Made by a program: the position numbers and the translations under genes. The notes under the pieces are model-generated. The model was not told the origin of the DNA and searched no databases. It saw only the letters and a list, made by a program, of their open reading frames with translations. A DNA stretch of 64,000 bases, taken from positions 558,001-622,000 of the forward strand of contig NZ_PVTF01000005.1 in the NCBI RefSeq assembly GCF_003002815.1. The letters are read 5' to 3'. The DNA comes from Umezawaea tangerina (GTDB taxonomy: Bacteria; Actinomycetota; Actinomycetes; Mycobacteriales; Pseudonocardiaceae). Positions 8,620 to 16,272 of the stretch are shown piece after piece (the stretch's first letter is position 1; each line of letters starts with the position of its first letter).

Positions 8620-8692
8620 GGGATCGGACGCCGTTCCGCAGTGGAATTGGTGCATGGAAAACAACCGGTTCCACCAGGGAAAACGTCCCGAA

Positions 8693-9076
8693 CTAGCGTC
8701 TATCGCGAACGTGCTCGATCACGGTCGAGAGGTCGGTTTTCAGGCCGTCGAGGCGTTCAGTGATGTCGTTGAGGCGCTGTTCGAAACCGTCCAGGCGCGA
8801 CCACAGGGTGTCGGTCGGATTGGCAAGGGGCTCGTCGAGTTGCGGCGGGCGTCGGTCGTGCAACACGGCGTCAAGGTGCTGTGGGTGCCAGCCCAGAGCC
8901 GTGGACAAGGACTCCAGGGTGCGCGGGCTGCGGCGGCGCTCGACGGTGCGGTGTTGGATCTCGCGGACGATCGCTTGCGAGACGTGCGAGCGCTCGGCGA
9001 GTTCTCGCTGACGCCACCCCAGCTCATTCACGCGCTCGTTGATGGCCTTGGCGACTGCCGCCCAATCCTCCGACAC
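8693..9076 (-). CDS. XRE-type repressor with C-terminal coiled coil
   Basis: The product is a 127-aa regulator with an HTH at about residues 8-60 (INERVNELGWRQRELAERSHVSQAIVREI) and a C-terminal heptad region (LWSRLDGFEQRLNDITERL) likely to mediate dimerisation. I use GTG at 9076, which has GGAGG five bases upstream, rather than the longer frame reaching 9127. It faces the excisionase-led transfer operon across a short promoter region carrying three similar palindromes, one on its own side. That is the layout of an element's master repressor that also controls itself, comparable in position to KorSA-type regulators of actinomycete elements, although the sequence class may differ. Confidence 0.75.
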   Translation of the reverse strand: MSEDWAAVAKAINERVNELGWRQRELAERSHVSQAIVREIQHRTVERRRSPRTLESLSTALGWHPQHLDAVLHDRRPPQLDEPLANPTDTLWSRLDGFEQRLNDITERLDGLKTDLSTVIEHVRDRR

Positions 9077-9101
9077 GTATTCCTCCGCGCTCCGCCTCAG
9101 C

Positions 9102-9216
9102 GCTGAGATTAGCCAACTTCGGCTCATTGGTGATGTGACACGGCGGCTTTTGCCCCGTGCGGGATCTCGCGCGGCCTCATTCGCGCTGAAATCAGCACTC
9201 CATTGCTGAAATCATC
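9102..9216. promoter_or_regulatory. Three GCTGAAATCAGC-like operators in the repressor/xis divergent promoter
   Basis: GCTGAGATTAGC (9102-9113), GCTGAAATCAGC (9185-9196, perfectly palindromic) and GCTGAAATCATC (9205-9216) share a 12-bp pattern. The last two are 20 bp apart (two helical turns) and precede the xis start at 9241. The first precedes the repressor start at 9076. They are good candidates for binding sites of that repressor. Confidence 0.65.
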
Positions 9217-9240
9217 AAATACTTCTCGAAGGGCTTTCTC

Positions 9241-9435
9241 ATGCGTACTTCTCTGTCGAACGTCCACTACTCGATTCGCGAAGCGGCCGGGGTGCTCGGT
9301 GTCGCCCCCTCGAACGTCGCTCGTGCCATCCGGCTCGGTCAGGTTCGAGCGGTGCGGCGGCGTGGCCACCTGGTCATTCCGGCGAGCGGGTTGATCCGGC
9401 TGCTCGGTGACCCCATGTCCGGGGGTACGCCGTGA
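9241..9435 (+). CDS. Excisionase-like small HTH protein
   Basis: A 64-aa protein consists almost wholly of a winged-helix/HTH_17 domain of the excisionase type: YSIREAAGVLGVAPSNVARAIRLGQVRAVRRRGHLVIPASGLIRLL. Such proteins bend DNA at the attachment site and steer an integrase towards excision. The ATG at 9241 has GAAGGG seven bases upstream. It is the first gene of a long operon ending in the integrase, and its stop overlaps the whiB-like gene (GTGA). It may alternatively act only as a transcription factor. The position directly under the repressor-controlled promoter supports an excision or transfer role. Confidence 0.7.
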   Translation: MRTSLSNVHYSIREAAGVLGVAPSNVARAIRLGQVRAVRRRGHLVIPASGLIRLLGDPMSGGTP

Positions 9436-9761
9436 ACGACCTGAAGTTGATCGGCATCGCGTGGCGGTTGGATCGGTTGCGCTGGACTCCGAGCGAAACG
9501 CTCGTGGACGTCGTGCAGCGCGACGGCTTGTGCATGGAGGTGGCGGCCGAGGAGCCGCCGTGCGGTGACGAGGTGCTGGCTGATCGCGCGTTGGCCGCGC
9601 GGTTGTGCGCGGGGTGCCCGGTCCGAGACGAGTGCTTGGAACTGGAGCTGCGCGCGGCTGGCGAGGACACCGTTGGCGTGTGGGGTGGGTTGTCCGACGA
9701 CGATCGGCGCGAACTGCACCCGCATTGGCTTCGGCGTGGTGAACGGTGGTCGAGGCCGTGA
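9432..9761 (+). CDS. WhiB-family iron-sulfur regulator
   Basis: The 109-aa product has the WhiB cysteine pattern: an N-terminal Cys (C34 or C44), then C59-x2-C62-x5-C68, followed by the G-V-W-G-G turn (VGVWGGLSDDDRREL). WhiB-like proteins carry a 4Fe-4S cluster and partner the main sigma factor. Copies are common on actinobacterial phages and integrative elements, where they redirect host transcription. The GTG start overlaps the xis stop by four bases, and its own stop overlaps the next GTG start in the same way. The extra cysteine near the N-terminus leaves open which residue is the first ligand. Confidence 0.85.
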   Translation: MNDLKLIGIAWRLDRLRWTPSETLVDVVQRDGLCMEVAAEEPPCGDEVLADRALAARLCAGCPVRDECLELELRAAGEDTVGVWGGLSDDDRRELHPHWLRRGERWSRP

Positions 9762-10066
9762 ACGCGACTCAGATCATGATCGGGCTGGGGGCGCTTGTGG
9801 TCCCGTTGTTCCTCTGGCGGGTCGGTGCGCGTCGGGCGAAAGCGCCGCGGGCACGTGTGCACCTGGTGTCGCTGGCCGGTCGGGTGTTGTTCAACGCGGC
9901 GCTCGTGGTCGTCGTGCAGTGGGTGGTGATCACTCACCGGGAAGGGCCGTGGTTGCTGCTGGCGGTGCTCGGTGTGCCTGCGCTGTTCGCCTCGTACACG
10001 CTGACGAAGGCGCTGACCGTGACCAGTTACGAGCCTCCCCAGGGTCGACGGGGTGAGCGGCGATGA
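9758..10066 (+). CDS. Small membrane protein of the transfer operon
   Basis: A 102-aa protein with three likely membrane helices: residues 3-20 (TQIMIGLGALVVPLFLW), 38-62 (LAGRVLFNAALVVVVQWVV) and 67-85 (GPWLLLAVLGVPALFASYTL), with a basic tail (GRRGERR). I chose the GTG at 9758, which overlaps the whiB stop by four bases, over the GTG at 9746. In actinomycete conjugative elements, small membrane proteins next to traB (Spd type) are needed for intramycelial spread, and position suggests the same here. No specific family is recognised. Confidence 0.65.
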   Translation: MNATQIMIGLGALVVPLFLWRVGARRAKAPRARVHLVSLAGRVLFNAALVVVVQWVVITHREGPWLLLAVLGVPALFASYTLTKALTVTSYEPPQGRRGERR

Positions 10067-10665
10067 GCGAATCGGTTGAGCGGGTCGCGGTGCAGGTGGA
10101 CCGGTTGTGCTGGTCCGGGATTCTGCTCGGGTTGGCGTTCACGATGACGAACGTTCAGCAGTTCGCGGCGGCCGGGTCGCAACCTTGGTCGCCGGCTTGG
10201 TGTGCGGCGTGGCTGCTCGACCCGATGGTGTCGCTGGTGCTGTTGGCGATCCTTCGGGCCGAGCAGGTCACGGCTCAGCACGGCGTGCGGATGGGTGGAT
10301 GGGTCCGTGCGGCGAAGTGGTTCACGCTCGCGGCCACGTACGTCATGAACACCTGGAGTGCGTTCATGGCTGGGTCGGCCGCACTGGTGGTGTTGCACTC
10401 GGTGCCGCCGTTGGTCGTGTTCGTAGCGGCTGAGGCGGTTACCGAACTGCGGGACAAGCTGGTTGTGCCGGTAGATGGTCCGGCGCCCGAGCCGGTCGCG
10501 CCTACGCCGCGGACGTCGTTCGCGGAGTACCTCGCTGTAGCCCAAGCCGCGCGGACGCGTGGCGTGAAGGTGACGCCCGCGTGGGTGCGAGAGGTGACGG
10601 GGTGTTCGCGTGGCCTCTCGTCGCGGCTGGCTGCTGCTCTCGCTGAGCAGGAGGTGCGGCCGTGA
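10063..10665 (+). CDS. DUF2637-like membrane protein (spread protein type)
   Basis: The 200-aa protein has four predicted membrane helices in the first ~125 residues (CWSGILLGLAFTMTNVQQF, WLLDPMVSLVLLAILRAEQ, FTLAATYVMNTWSAFM, ALVVLHSVPPLVVFVAAEA), in the pattern of DUF2637 proteins found on Streptomyces plasmids and integrative elements. The C-terminal ~60 residues (ARTRGVKVTPAWVREVTGCSRGLSSRLAAALAEQ) form an HTH-like cytoplasmic tail. ATG at 10063 overlaps the previous stop (ATGA), and its own stop overlaps the FtsK-like gene (GTGA). It probably works with the translocase in DNA transfer or spreading; this is inferred from context. Confidence 0.75.
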   Translation: MSESVERVAVQVDRLCWSGILLGLAFTMTNVQQFAAAGSQPWSPAWCAAWLLDPMVSLVLLAILRAEQVTAQHGVRMGGWVRAAKWFTLAATYVMNTWSAFMAGSAALVVLHSVPPLVVFVAAEAVTELRDKLVVPVDGPAPEPVAPTPRTSFAEYLAVAQAARTRGVKVTPAWVREVTGCSRGLSSRLAAALAEQEVRP

Positions 10666-12740
10666 ACGGTGACGTGGTGCCTGCCGCGCCTGTGTACGAC
10701 GGCGAGTTGGTTGATGAGCCGCCAAAGGTGGTTCGGCGGATCGGGGACCTCTGGCAGCGGTCACGGTTCGTCCCGACTGCGCTCAGGTCCCGAGCGGCGC
10801 TCGGGTACGCGGTCCGAGACGCGGTCGCGTGGTTGGTTCTAGCGCCGTTGCGGTTTCTGAGCGGGGCTGTGCGGGGTGCCGTGGTCGTGGGGCGCGGGTG
10901 GCGACGATGGGTGCGGGTGCGCGACTACCGCGAGGCTGCCGAGCAGTCGGAGAAGTTGGCGGACAAGTTCATTGAGATTCGCGAGTTGACCTTGTTCCGG
11001 TGGAAGGTGACCGGGGCGGTTTGTGCGGTCGCCTCGGCGGCTTTGACCGTGGCCTACGTGATGTTCGGTGGGCTGGCGTTGTGGGGTGTGGCCGGGGTTG
11101 CGTCGGTGGTGCTCGCGGTCGTCGGGCGGCGGAAGGATGGATCGCCTGGACGGAAGGCAGTGCTTGCGGGGCCGCGGACGCTGACTTGGACGATGGACCC
11201 TCAGGTGTTGGTCGACGCGTTCCGGGACGCGAAGCTCGTGGGCAAGGACGAGACACTGCGCCTGGTGGAGCGTGCCGCGCGTGTTGGTGATGGGTGGGCG
11301 GTCACCGTGGACCTGCCTGCCACGCGGAAGGCTGCGGACGTCATCAAGAACCGGGACGCGCTTGCTTCGGCGTTGGCTGTCGATGAGGTGCAGCTCATTG
11401 TTGAGCGTGTACGTGGGAAAGGCGGGCACGCGGGTCGGGTGTTCCTGTGGGTGGCTGATGAGGACCCGTACGCCGGTCCCCCGCTGCGCACTCCCCTGCT
11501 CGACGTCGAGTGGTGGGACGCCTGGCGACCGGTGCCGTTCGGGCGGGACGCGCGGAACCGGCGGATCGATCTTCCGTTGGTGTGGACGTCGCTGCTCGTG
11601 GGCGCGATTCCTAGGCAGGGTAAGACTTTCGCGACTCGACTTGCTGCCGCTGGGCTGATCCTGGACCCGTACACGCGGCTGTACGTGTACGACGGTAAGG
11701 GCGGCAAGGACTGGGATTCAGCCGAGCAGATTGCCTACCAGTACGTGTGCGGCGATGAGCTGGAGCACGTCGAGGCGGTCCGTGATCACTTGGTGGAACT
11801 TGTCGCAGAGGTCCAATCTCGGTACGCGCGAATGGCCACATTGGACGATGAGGTGTGCCCGGAGTCGAAGATCACGCCCGCGATCTCGCGGGACCCAGAC
11901 CTCGGGATGCCGATCACGGCGGTGATCATCGATGAGGTTCAGGTGTTCTTGGAAAACCCGACACGTGAGCAGGTGGGCGGTAAGAAGACCACGCTTGGGG
12001 CGTACATCGCGGATCTACTGGCGTACCTCGTTCGGAAGGGGCCGGCGGCGGGCATCGTGGTCATCTTGGCCACGCAACGGCCGGACTCGAACACCATCCC
12101 GTCTCGGTTGCGTGCGGTGCTCGGGTCGCGGTTCGCGCTGCGGGTGATGGACTGGCGGGACTCCAACATCGTGCTCGGCGAGCAGATGAACACGCGCGGG
12201 TATGACGCTTCGACGCTGCTGCCGAGTCACAAGGGGGTCGGCATCCTGCGGCCGGACGGTGAGACCGACGCGGGGGCGGACATGCTCGCGATGACGGTTC
12301 GGACGTACTACATGCCCAACGCTGAGTGGCGGGTGATCTGCGCTCGTGGCCGGGCGTTGAGGGAAGCCGCGGGGACGCTCGCGGGTCACGCGGTGGGTGA
12401 TGACGCCGTGCGTGCCATCGACGCTGTAGCGGTCGTCAAGGCGCTGGGCACCGGAGCGGCTGAGAGGTGGGTTGTCGAGCTTCCGGAGCCGTTGGCGGCG
12501 GTCGTGGATTACCTCGGGGACCAGCTCGACAAGCGCGAGTTCGTGCCGACCGCTGAGCTGGTGGAGGCGTTGAAGGTCGAGCCGACGATGTTCGGCAAGG
12601 AGATGGGCGAGCTGGGGTGCAAGCCGGTCCGGCAGTACGTCCCCGAGGGCGACGCCACTCGGCGGGTGCGTGGCTACATGACGGCGGATATCCGAGCTGC
12701 GGTTGATGAAATCGGCGCTACCAACGTCGAGCAGCCATGA
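10662..12740 (+). CDS. FtsK/SpoIIIE-family DNA translocase (TraB-like transfer protein)
   Basis: The 692-aa P-loop ATPase has two N-terminal membrane helices near residues 112-155 (TGAVCAVASAALTVAYVMF and GLALWGVAGVASVVLAVVG). The FtsK motor follows, with Walker A GAIPRQGKT at about residues 313-321 and Walker B AVIIDEVQVFL at about 421-431, then the ATQRPDSNTIPSRLR segment typical of the family. A C-terminal HTH-like region may read target DNA, as the winged helix of TraB does. TraB proteins move double-stranded DNA between actinomycete hyphae by themselves, so one such gene can make an element conjugative. The GTG start is coupled to the upstream membrane gene, and the stop overlaps the next ATG. 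Confidence 0.9.
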   Translation: MNGDVVPAAPVYDGELVDEPPKVVRRIGDLWQRSRFVPTALRSRAALGYAVRDAVAWLVLAPLRFLSGAVRGAVVVGRGWRRWVRVRDYREAAEQSEKLADKFIEIRELTLFRWKVTGAVCAVASAALTVAYVMFGGLALWGVAGVASVVLAVVGRRKDGSPGRKAVLAGPRTLTWTMDPQVLVDAFRDAKLVGKDETLRLVERAARVGDGWAVTVDLPATRKAADVIKNRDALASALAVDEVQLIVERVRGKGGHAGRVFLWVADEDPYAGPPLRTPLLDVEWWDAWRPVPFGRDARNRRIDLPLVWTSLLVGAIPRQGKTFATRLAAAGLILDPYTRLYVYDGKGGKDWDSAEQIAYQYVCGDELEHVEAVRDHLVELVAEVQSRYARMATLDDEVCPESKITPAISRDPDLGMPITAVIIDEVQVFLENPTREQVGGKKTTLGAYIADLLAYLVRKGPAAGIVVILATQRPDSNTIPSRLRAVLGSRFALRVMDWRDSNIVLGEQMNTRGYDASTLLPSHKGVGILRPDGETDAGADMLAMTVRTYYMPNAEWRVICARGRALREAAGTLAGHAVGDDAVRAIDAVAVVKALGTGAAERWVVELPEPLAAVVDYLGDQLDKREFVPTAELVEALKVEPTMFGKEMGELGCKPVRQYVPEGDATRRVRGYMTADIRAAVDEIGATNVEQP

Positions 12741-12889
12741 GCCCTGATGAGAGGGTCACGGTGCGCGTGCCGGACGAACTTCCGCCCCTTACGCCTGCTA
12801 CCTGCCGCATACTGCTTGCCATACTGCTTGAGTTGACCGAAGTCGAGGTCCTGGACGGACCTCAGGGAGGGGGTACTAGTGACTGTTGA
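12737..12889 (+). CDS. 50-aa protein between traB-like and integrase genes
   Basis: ATG at 12737 overlaps the TraB-like stop (ATGA), and the frame runs 50 codons to TGA at 12887-12889, overlapping the first 11 bases of the integrase gene. The peptide (starting MSPDERVTVRVPDELPPLTP and ending in GPQGGGTSDC) has one amphipathic helix (RILLAILLELTEVEVL). It is too short for most gene finders but fits the unbroken chain of overlaps in this operon. Its DNA also supplies the integrase ribosome-binding site (GGAGGG). The function is unknown; it may mainly couple integrase translation to the transfer genes. Confidence 0.65.
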   Translation: MSPDERVTVRVPDELPPLTPATCRILLAILLELTEVEVLDGPQGGGTSDC

Positions 12890-14642
12890 AATCATCAGAA
12901 ACCCGTGGGCGACGCTGGACGACATGCTCGGCGTCGAGGTCGTGGAGACCATCGATGAGGGCATCGGGCCGATGGCGGGGTACGGACGCTGCTCGACCGA
13001 GGACAACCAGGACCCGGAGACCTCTCGCGGATGGCAGTTCGGGAACGCCCGGAAGTTCGTCGGGCCGCTTGGCGGTGTCCTGACCGAGGAGTTCTTCGAC
13101 ATCGGGCAGTCGCGGTCGGTGCCGTGGGAACGGCGTCACGAGGCGTCGCGGCTGCTCGCCGCTCTGAAGGACCCGAACCGCGGGTGGAACGCCGTGGTGG
13201 TCGGTGAGGGCACGCGGTGTTGGTTCGGCAATCAGTTCTCGCTGATCGCTCCGAGGTTCGCGGCGTACGGCGTTGACCTGTGGGTGCCGGAACTGGGCGG
13301 GAAGTTCGATCCGCGGAATCCGTCGCACAAGATGTTGATGAGCGTGCTCGGCGGGATGAGCGAGTCGGAGCGGCAACACGTTCAGGCTCGGGTGCGTGCG
13401 GCTATGGATGCCCAGGTGGTGAATGAGGGAAGGCACCAGGGCGGACGTGCGCCTTACGGGTACACCGTGGTCGACGGTGGGCAGCACCCCAATCCGCGAA
13501 AGGCGGCCGAGGGGTACCACCTGCGCATCCTGGAAGTTGACGAGCAGTGCGCCGAGGCGGTTCGGCGCATCTTTGCCGAGTACATCGGCGGCCGGGGTGA
13601 TCGGGCGATTGCCACTGGGCTCAACCGTGACGGGATTCCCTGTCCCTCTGCGCGACGTCCGGACCAGAACCGGCATCGGCCAGGTGATGGGTGGCAGGGC
13701 AGCACGGTTCGGGCGATTCTGGACAACCCTCGCTACACCGGTTACGCGTTCTTCGGGCGGTGGACTCGGCATGAGTTGCTGCTCGACCCGGACGACGTGG
13801 CTGCCGGATATGTCACACGGTTCCGGAAGACCAGCCCCGAAAAAGTCATCCGGTCACGGCAGCCCGCGCACCCCGCGATTGTGTCGGTCGAGGTGTTCAC
13901 CGAAGCTCAATTGCTGCGGAGGTCGAAGTCTGTGGGCGGTTTGAAGACCGCGCGGAAAACGGAGCGCGCCGAGCGGCCTACGAAGCAGACCTACTTGTTC
14001 CGCGGCCGTATCCGGTGCTCGGTATGCGGTCGGAAAATGGAGGCGAGTCCGCGGAAGCACGGCATGTACTACCGCTGCCCGGCACGGACATTAGCTCCCG
14101 GCTCCCCCGCCTTGGCGTCGCACCCGCCAGCGATCTACCTCCGCGAAGACGTGATCCAGGACGCGGTAAACGACTGGCTCGGCGAGGTGTTCGCGCCGGC
14201 CAATGTGGATCGCACTGTGGCCAAAGTTGTTGCCTCCCAACCAGGAGCGGCCGTCGCGCAGAACGGTCGGGACACGGCCAAGCAGCGGCTCGCTACGGCG
14301 GAAGCTCACATGAACAGGTTCCAGGAGGCCATCAAGGCAGGCATCGATCCGGCCGCGCTGGTGGAGGCGATGAACGAGGCGCAAGCGGCACGGGCGGCTG
14401 CTAGGGCGGAACTGGAAGGCACTCCGGCACCGAACACGGTCAGCGACGCTGAGATTTACGCGGCCATCGACTCATTGGGTGACGTCGGCGCTGTGCTGAA
14501 GGAAGCGAAAACGGAGACGCTCGCGGCGCTCTACCAGTCCGTTGACCTGCAAGTTCTGTATACGCACACGGCCCACGAGGCTGATGTGATCATCAAACCC
14601 GTGGGCCGTGTGAATAATGCTCATGACCGAGGGGGGACTTGA
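12879..14642 (+). CDS. int: Large serine recombinase (integrase)
   Basis: The 587-aa site-specific recombinase has the serine catalytic domain at residues 33-190, with nucleophile Ser39 in YGRCST and supporting segments MLMSVLGGMSESERQHVQARVR. A recombinase domain follows (GGRAPYGYTV to NPRYTGYAFFGRW), then a zinc-ribbon region (RCSVCGRKM near residue 381, with YRCP after it; the fourth ligand is not obvious). The C-terminal part has a coiled coil. Starting at GTG 12879 with GGAGGG upstream, it is the last gene of the operon that begins with the excisionase. Its stop lies 19 bases inside the 3' end of tRNA-Leu on the other strand, which marks the attachment site. Actinomycete elements with FtsK-type transfer mostly use tyrosine integrases, so this combination is less usual. 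Confidence 0.92.
   Translation: MTVEIIRNPWATLDDMLGVEVVETIDEGIGPMAGYGRCSTEDNQDPETSRGWQFGNARKFVGPLGGVLTEEFFDIGQSRSVPWERRHEASRLLAALKDPNRGWNAVVVGEGTRCWFGNQFSLIAPRFAAYGVDLWVPELGGKFDPRNPSHKMLMSVLGGMSESERQHVQARVRAAMDAQVVNEGRHQGGRAPYGYTVVDGGQHPNPRKAAEGYHLRILEVDEQCAEAVRRIFAEYIGGRGDRAIATGLNRDGIPCPSARRPDQNRHRPGDGWQGSTVRAILDNPRYTGYAFFGRWTRHELLLDPDDVAAGYVTRFRKTSPEKVIRSRQPAHPAIVSVEVFTEAQLLRRSKSVGGLKTARKTERAERPTKQTYLFRGRIRCSVCGRKMEASPRKHGMYYRCPARTLAPGSPALASHPPAIYLREDVIQDAVNDWLGEVFAPANVDRTVAKVVASQPGAAVAQNGRDTAKQRLATAEAHMNRFQEAIKAGIDPAALVEAMNEAQAARAAARAELEGTPAPNTVSDAEIYAAIDSLGDVGAVLKEAKTETLAALYQSVDLQVLYTHTAHEADVIIKPVGRVNNAHDRGGT
14624..14642. other. Probable element-chromosome junction (attachment site) in the tRNA-Leu 3' end
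   Basis: The last 19 bases of the integrase gene are the 3' end of the tRNA gene. Chromosomal-looking genes with higher GC follow to the right, and element genes lie to the left. The exact crossover and the partner site at the left end cannot be read; no clear second copy of the tRNA end is seen between positions 1 and 5000, so the other end may lie outside the window. Confidence 0.4.
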
Positions 14643-14706
14643 ACCCCCACGCCCTTTCGGGCACTAGCACCTCAAGCTAGCGCGTCTGCCATTCCGCCAC
14701 CCGGTC
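14624..14706 (-). tRNA. tRNA-Leu (GAG anticodon)
   Basis: Reading the reverse strand from 14706, an 83-base cloverleaf forms: acceptor GACCGGG pairing with CTCGGTC (one G-T pair) and discriminator A at 14624. The anticodon arm is GCTAGC-TTGAGGT-GCTAGT with GAG at the centre. There is a long variable arm (GCCCGAAAGGGC), as expected for Leu, and a T-arm GGGGGTTCAAGTCCCCC. CCA is not encoded. The integrase gene ends within its 3' end, and the mature tRNA sequence is intact. Confidence 0.95.
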
Positions 14707-14817
14707 TTTCGGCTGTTCGCCGTGGTGTGTGCATAGATTACATGATCGTTCCCGCAGGCCAAAATCGGGGGGTGTCTGGAGGGGTGCTGGGGGTGGAAGC
14801 GGTGGTAGGAAGGCTGC

Positions 14818-16149
14818 GTGAGTGACATGGGAGATGGTGCGGGGCTGCTGGTGGCGCAGGACGAGGTCGTGGAGCTGGCCAGTGAGTTGATCAGGATCGA
14901 TACGACGAACACCGGGAATCCCTCGACGGTGGTCGGGGAGCGGGCGGCGGCGGAGTGGGTGGCCGAGAAGCTGGCTGAGGTGGGGTACGAGACGACGTAC
15001 GTGGAGTCGGGGGCCAAGGGGCGGGGGAATGTGATCGCCCGGTTGGCGGGGGCGGATCGGTCTCGTGGGGCGTTGTTGGTGCATGGGCATCTGGACGTGG
15101 TGCCCGCTGATCCGTCGGAGTGGTCGGTGCACCCGTTCTCGGGGGCGGTGCAGGACGGCTACGTGTGGGGGCGTGGGGCTGTCGACATGAAGGACATGGT
15201 GGCGATGTCCTTGGCGGTGGCTCGGCGGTTCAAGCGGGACGGGGTCGTGCCGCCTCGGGACATCGTGTTCGCGTTCCTCGCCGATGAGGAGGCGGGTGGG
15301 TTCTTCGGGGCGAAGTGGCTGGTGGAGAACCGGCCGGAGCTGTTCGAGGGGGTGACCGAGGCGATCAGTGAGGTGGGGGGCTTCTCGATCACGTTGAAGG
15401 ACGACGCGCGTGCTTACCTGATCGAGACCGCCGAGAAGGGGATTCGGTGGTTGACGTTGCGGGTGCGCGGGACCGCGGGTCACGGGTCGATGATCCATCG
15501 GGACAACGCGGTGGCGAAGCTCGCGGAGGCGGTGACGAAGCTGGGCAGGCACCAGTTCCCGCTGGTGATCCGGCCGTCGGTGCGGGAGTTCCTGGACGGG
15601 GTCACGGAGATCACCGGGTGGGACTTCCCCGACGAGGACATCGAGGGCGCGGTGGGGAAGCTGGGTGCCCTGTCGCGCATGATCGGGGCGACGCTGCGGG
15701 ACACGGCGAACCCGACGATGCTGTCGGCCGGGTACAAGGCGAACGTGATCCCGTCGGTGGCGCAGGCCACTGTGGACTGCCGGATCCTGCCGGGCCGTGA
15801 GGAGGCGTTCGACCGGGAGCTCGCGGAGCTGCTGGGGCCGGACGTGGAGCGGGAGTGGGTGGGGCTGCCGCCGGTGGAGACGACGTTCGACGGGGCGCTG
15901 GTGGACGCGATGGCGGCGTCGATCACGGCCGAGGACCCCGGTGCGAAGGTGCTGCCGTACATGCTGTCGGGTGGGACGGACGCGAAGTCGTTCCAGCAGT
16001 TGGGGATCAGGAACTTCGGGTTCGCGCCGTTGCGGCTGCCCGCGGACCTGGACTTCTCGGCGCTGTTCCACGGGGTGGACGAGCGGGTGCCGGTGGACGC
16101 GTTGAAGTTCGGTGTGCGGGTGTTGGAGCGGTTCCTGCGGAACTCGTGA
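14818..16149 (+). CDS. M20-family metallopeptidase
   Basis: The 443-aa cytoplasmic zinc hydrolase is of the M20 (ArgE/DapE/carboxypeptidase) family. Metal-binding and catalytic segments are visible: HGHLDVVP (about residues 88-95), GRGAVDMKDM (about 118-127) and FAFLADEEAGG (about 152-162), with the downstream dimerisation domain (GTAGHGSMIHRDNAVAKL) and final metal-site region (MLSGGTDAKSFQQLG). GTG at 14818 has GGAAGG upstream. It probably removes an amino acid from a dipeptide or acylated substrate, but the substrate cannot be read. It is the first chromosomal gene beyond the tRNA and stands alone, ending at a strong hairpin. Confidence 0.9.
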   Translation: MSDMGDGAGLLVAQDEVVELASELIRIDTTNTGNPSTVVGERAAAEWVAEKLAEVGYETTYVESGAKGRGNVIARLAGADRSRGALLVHGHLDVVPADPSEWSVHPFSGAVQDGYVWGRGAVDMKDMVAMSLAVARRFKRDGVVPPRDIVFAFLADEEAGGFFGAKWLVENRPELFEGVTEAISEVGGFSITLKDDARAYLIETAEKGIRWLTLRVRGTAGHGSMIHRDNAVAKLAEAVTKLGRHQFPLVIRPSVREFLDGVTEITGWDFPDEDIEGAVGKLGALSRMIGATLRDTANPTMLSAGYKANVIPSVAQATVDCRILPGREEAFDRELAELLGPDVEREWVGLPPVETTFDGALVDAMAASITAEDPGAKVLPYMLSGGTDAKSFQQLGIRNFGFAPLRLPADLDFSALFHGVDERVPVDALKFGVRVLERFLRNS

Positions 16150-16156
16150 TCTCGGA

Positions 16157-16191
16157 CCCGCCGGGGTTGTGGATTTTCCCACCCCGGCGGG
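16157..16191. terminator. Bidirectional hairpin terminator
   Basis: CCCGCCGGGGT (16157-16167) pairs perfectly with ACCCCGGCGGG (16181-16191) around a 13-base loop. It lies between the M20 peptidase stop at 16149 and the convergent gene ending at 16273. Confidence 0.8.
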
Positions 16192-16272
16192 CTCGAGTCC
16201 CCGCTTGGACACGTCCGCCGAGGCTCGTGGCGAGCCAGTGCCCGTGGGTATTTCACCGGCTGGACCTGTCGT

